From Gautieria morchelliformis (taxonomy: Eukaryota; Basidiomycota; Agaricomycetes; Gomphales; Gomphaceae): a stretch of 64,000 bases of DNA. A program made the translations under genes and the position numbers. The stretch spans positions 248,001-312,000 of the forward strand of contig WHVA01000007.1 in the NCBI GenBank assembly GCA_015179125.1. Reading direction: 5' to 3'. Positions 61,015 to 64,000 of this stretch are shown piece by piece; the first letter of the stretch is position 1; every line of letters starts with the position of its first letter. The notes beneath the pieces are model-generated. The model made no database searches and was not told the DNA's origin. It saw nothing but the letters and a program-made list of their open reading frames with translations.

Positions 61015-62268
61015 TCACTTCAATATACCGACCCTTAGATGACCCCAATACCCCGCTGTGGGGTGCGTACTCATAGGTATACCGCCACGTGTGTTGAGTC
61101 GCAACCGAATGGAGACGACTGAGGCCCGCGGCAACGCGCGACGCCGATAGGCGAGAATAGAAACAGTGTTGGATTCGATGATCGGATCTGGCGATGGGTT
61201 GATCGACAGGTTTGGCTTGCGAGCTTCGTGGCTTCTGCTTCCTAAGCTGATGCGTGCCTAGCGTCAATACATTGATCCCCGATCGATCACTGTGATCAGA
61301 TCGTGATAGAGGGAAGCGCTCTTCTCGGTAAATGAGCGTGGGGAAGCACCGGCTGACACAGCTGACAGCGCTTAGTCACTACGGGGCATAGCCCGGCATC
61401 GGTCGCGCAGCGATCTAAGGGTTGCTTTTGGGTCCTAGGCCAGGCTCGGCTCGGCTCGGCTTTCGGTGGCTGCTTGAGCCCAAGCCCAGAAGACACACTC
61501 CACTTCTCAACGGAGGCGGCTCGAGCCGTGAAAGACAATTTGTAAACTCGAAGGGCATTCTCATCTCCACTGTGAGTAGCTGTCAGCAACTATTTAGTGT
61601 GCGTGGAGAGGAGCAAGAATTAAAACTAATAATAAAACAGGATGGAAGATGGCAAGCACAATCTAGAACAGAAAAGTCTCCACACTCCTCCACGGAGATC
61701 GATCCCGAGGCTACATCCGAACATTCCATGTCTGCTCCACTCCTGCCAGTCTCGGTCCTCCTCTGAGCGCGATACTCACATTTATACCCTTCTCGCGCCC
61801 CCAACAAGCACGCCTTTGTACTTTCTCCCCGGGAGTCTGCCGGCGAATGCGTGTGCCTGGACGCGCCCCCGTAGCGTGGCATCTCCTGGCACGTGTTCAA
61901 CACGCCGCTGCTTCCCCACGCTTATTTACCGAGGAGAGCGCTTCCCACTCGATCAACGCAACATGGCAGTGAATATCATGATCGTGATCAAAGTGATCGA
62001 TCGGGGATCAATGTATTGACGTGATACCCATTTGGGCATGATTCACTTCGCCACGCCACAAGGCACGCATCAGCTTGGGAAGCAGAAGCCGAGAAGCTTG
62101 CCCGTCCATCAACCAATCGCCAGAAGCGCGCGCGCCTGGTTCGATCTTCGAATCCAACCGCCTGTTTCTATTCTCGGCTCCCGGCAGCGTGCGGTGCCGC
62201 AATACCCTCACTCATTCGGTTGTGCCTATCGCACGTGGTGTAATTGTCGGTATACTGAAGTGAGCTTT
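61015..62268. mobile_element. foldback-like element with ~350-bp inverted arms
   Basis: Left arm ~61015-61350 and right arm ~61905-62268 are diverged reverse complements: AATACATTGATCCCCGATCG against CGATCGGGGATCAATGTATT, GGAAGCGCTCTTCTCGGTAA against TTACCGAGGAGAGCGCTTCC, and the outer TTCAATATACCGAC against GTCGGTATACTGAA. The right arm has extra insertions. The ~550-bp centre has no transposase and contains text like repeat R. No TSD could be fixed. Confidence 0.7.
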
Positions 62269-62721
62269 GCTTTGTCTGTGAGGGATAGTGTGTTGAGTGA
62301 AACGTCACTTCCGGCGTGCTGACATAAGATGATGACGCGTACGAGGCACAAGGAGTCGAAGGTATGGGATGGAAAAGGAGCGCAGCAAAGTAGAAGCGAG
62401 GACTCGTTGGAATTGTGGAAGCAGACCCAACAGATTTTTCCATTGGGGGCGATTCCGTTGGGGATGGATCTGCGTCGATCACCGGAACTAGCGGCGGAGA
62501 TGATTAGCGCCCGTGGAAGATCTTCTTCCGTACTATCTTTAGATCCACGTGGCTGTGTCATTCTGCCACCACAGCGATGCGGTGATCGATCACGTCGATC
62601 GTGGAACCACACTCGAAGTTCGCCATTTATAGCATACGAATGATGTACATCCAGATAGGTGACTAAGAATGCGGGGTCTGACGCGACATGGCAAATTGGA
62701 GTCGTCGGTGGGGCAGAGTAT

Positions 62722-62744
62722 GGGCGGGGGCGGGGGGCGGGGGG
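62722..62744 (+). other. strong G-quadruplex candidate
   Basis: Four G tracts of 3, 5, 6 and 6 are separated by single C residues, the shortest possible loops. No gene is recognised nearby, so no role can be given. Confidence 0.75.
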
Positions 62745-62944
62745 CCGCAGTGGGGCATGGTGGAGGATGCCAGACTGGCGGGTTGGGGGTCGGTGGCGTG
62801 AGGAAGGAGGAGAGCAGAGGGTGGCGGGTGGGAGGAGGAAGGAAGAAGTCCATTACATAATACATAGCGCATGTGATCTGCAATTCAATTATAGGGCATC
62901 ATTCGGCAGCGAGGGTAAAGAGAGAGAAGAATTGGTAAGCAAAA

Positions 62945-63037
62945 GAAGAGTTGCGAAGTGAGAGAAAAGTCGAAGCAAGAGAAGAATCGAAGCAAGAGAA
63001 GAGTCGAAGCAAGTGAAGAGTTGCGAAGCGAGAGAAG
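62945..63037 (+). repeat. ~17-bp tandem repeat next to LTR
   Basis: About five units of TCGAAGCAAGAGAAGAG with small changes end right at the LTR copy beginning at 63038. Confidence 0.85.
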
Positions 63038-64000
63038 TGTCAAGATTGGTTTTTAGACATTAATATCGTGTATTAGTGAACACAGCGAATGCCTGAATAA
63101 CTTGTGCGAATAAGTATGCCGTTCGGCGAATAAGTGAACCGATGAATGTTCACAAAACAAGAGGGTTGCCCGAACGGGGCTCGCCCTAGCTACAGTCGTA
63201 GCGAAATAGCTCGCAGCACTTGACGACGTAGTGTGCAAGATATCGCGGAAGGGCTGTCTAAGTTTCGACAGTCCCTTCGCTGGCGAAGGTGCTCCTTCAG
63301 AGCCCTTCGCCAACAGCACAGAGAGTAGTTCGAAGGCTAAGGTAACAAAGATGAAGTATGAGAACTCACCAGTGATGCCTAAGTCCTTGGCTGGTCGAAG
63401 ATAGAGATCTTCAAGGAAAGGCTCAAGACGATGATCACAGCGAGGTCAAGTTTGCACAAGATGCACGACGTATGATAATTGAACTGGGGAATATACATGC
63501 GAATGTAAACTACTTATATCGAATGCTCGTAAGGTATCAGCGAATAGGAAAGAGGCCGTCATGAGTCAGGGTTGGATAGGGGTGCGCAGTCATGATACAA
63601 CATAGATGAAATAAACATACAATAGAATGTAAGAAGAGGGAAAACATGAAACGACAGAGAGTAGAGGTGGCGAAGGCATTTATGGACAAAACCATGTCTT
63701 GGGACCCGCGTACATGCTACCCTGCACGGACTCTTGGTCTACTGGGTTGATTCCGCATGGCCTATGGAGTGGATGTCCTGCGAACATACTCTGACCATAA
63801 GAACGCCCAATGGGGTTGGATTTAAGAAGACGATGGGGTTAATGATGGCCCATCATGCCGGGTGAATGGTATCGATCGTTTTTGATGGTGTGCCTGCTGG
63901 CGAATGATGCGAGCAGCGAATAGCCGTTCAGCGAAATGCAAGGAAGGGCGAACAGAGGTGACATAGGGGAGGAGAGGTCGAGGTGGAGGGCGAAGCCGAG
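63038..64000 (-). repeat. inverted second copy of the 18.6-kb LTR, cut by window end
   Basis: Starting TGTCAAGATTGGTTTTTA, it is the reverse complement of the LTR at 18566-19596 over at least 950 bp. It may be a solo LTR or the 3' LTR of an element lying beyond the window on the minus strand. Confidence 0.9.

Noticed and set aside
62140-62165. GGTTCGATCTTCGAATCC as a tRNA T-arm
   Set aside because: It lies in the foldback arm, lacks any tRNA body, and the left arm has the diverged counterpart.
62590-62883. Pro-rich minus-strand ORF at 62.6-62.9 kb
   Set aside because: It is the shadow of the G-rich tract; no domain.

Overview
The window looks like a transposon-dense island of an Agaricomycete (Basidiomycota) genome. 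The evidence is the mix of families: Ty3/gypsy chromoviruses, Ty1/copia elements, Tad1-like LINEs with a C-terminal RNase H, a KDZ-transposase-associated cysteine-cluster gene, a P450 and a PRP43-type helicase with many ~50-nt GT-AG introns. I see no rRNA, tRNA, CRISPR array or bacterial-type operon.

Layout. 0.6-5.9 kb: decayed Ty3/gypsy chromovirus on the minus strand. 6.1-7.1 kb: degenerate tandem repeats and a truncated TIR DNA element. 7.1-11.1 kb: decayed Ty1/copia polyprotein on the plus strand. 12.0-15.0 kb: gag-like, probably non-autonomous LTR element. 15.0-17.6 kb: a second gypsy fragment (minus) whose RT is split by a solo LTR with a 5-bp TSD; that LTR itself carries a structured repeat. 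18.3-20.3 kb: an ORF split by another solo LTR (TSD CCTGG). 20.3-24.9 kb: Tad1-like LINE, truncated into an eight-copy 36-bp minisatellite. 25-27 kb: interspersed repeat, microsatellites and a WD40 scrap. 27.2-32.3 kb: complete copia element with two 346-bp LTRs and TSD GCATC. 32.8-36.0 kb: BAHD acyltransferase pseudogene and a long coiled-coil ORF. 36-40.8 kb: mostly non-coding, with a second copy of the structured repeat. 40.8-45.1 kb: KDZ-associated CxC remnant (plus), RTC4-like remnant and an apparently intact three-exon gene (minus). 45.4-47.3 kb: P450 pseudogene. 49.2-49.9 kb: complete TIR element. 50.0-59.0 kb: PRP43/DHX15-like pseudogene that has lost its helicase core and is split by a Tad1-like LINE (10-bp TSD), which is in turn split by a solo LTR (TSD CAGGC). 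61-62.3 kb: long inverted-repeat foldback element. 63.0 kb to the end: inverted, incomplete copy of the 18.6-kb LTR.

Three themes run through the window. First, nesting: several insertions can be ordered, because removing LTR plus one TSD restores an open frame exactly. Second, decay: in-frame stops in elements and genes fall overwhelmingly where the family has Arg, Gln or Trp, as expected from C-to-T change at CGA, CAG/CAA and TGG. Third, RNA-level oddities: a copia LTR holding an intron-bearing and an intron-less version of one unit, AUGA stop-start overlaps in both LINEs, and a repeat with a possibly covarying stem. The best candidate for a working host gene is the minus-strand three-exon gene at 43.3-45.1 kb; nearly everything else protein-coding appears broken.
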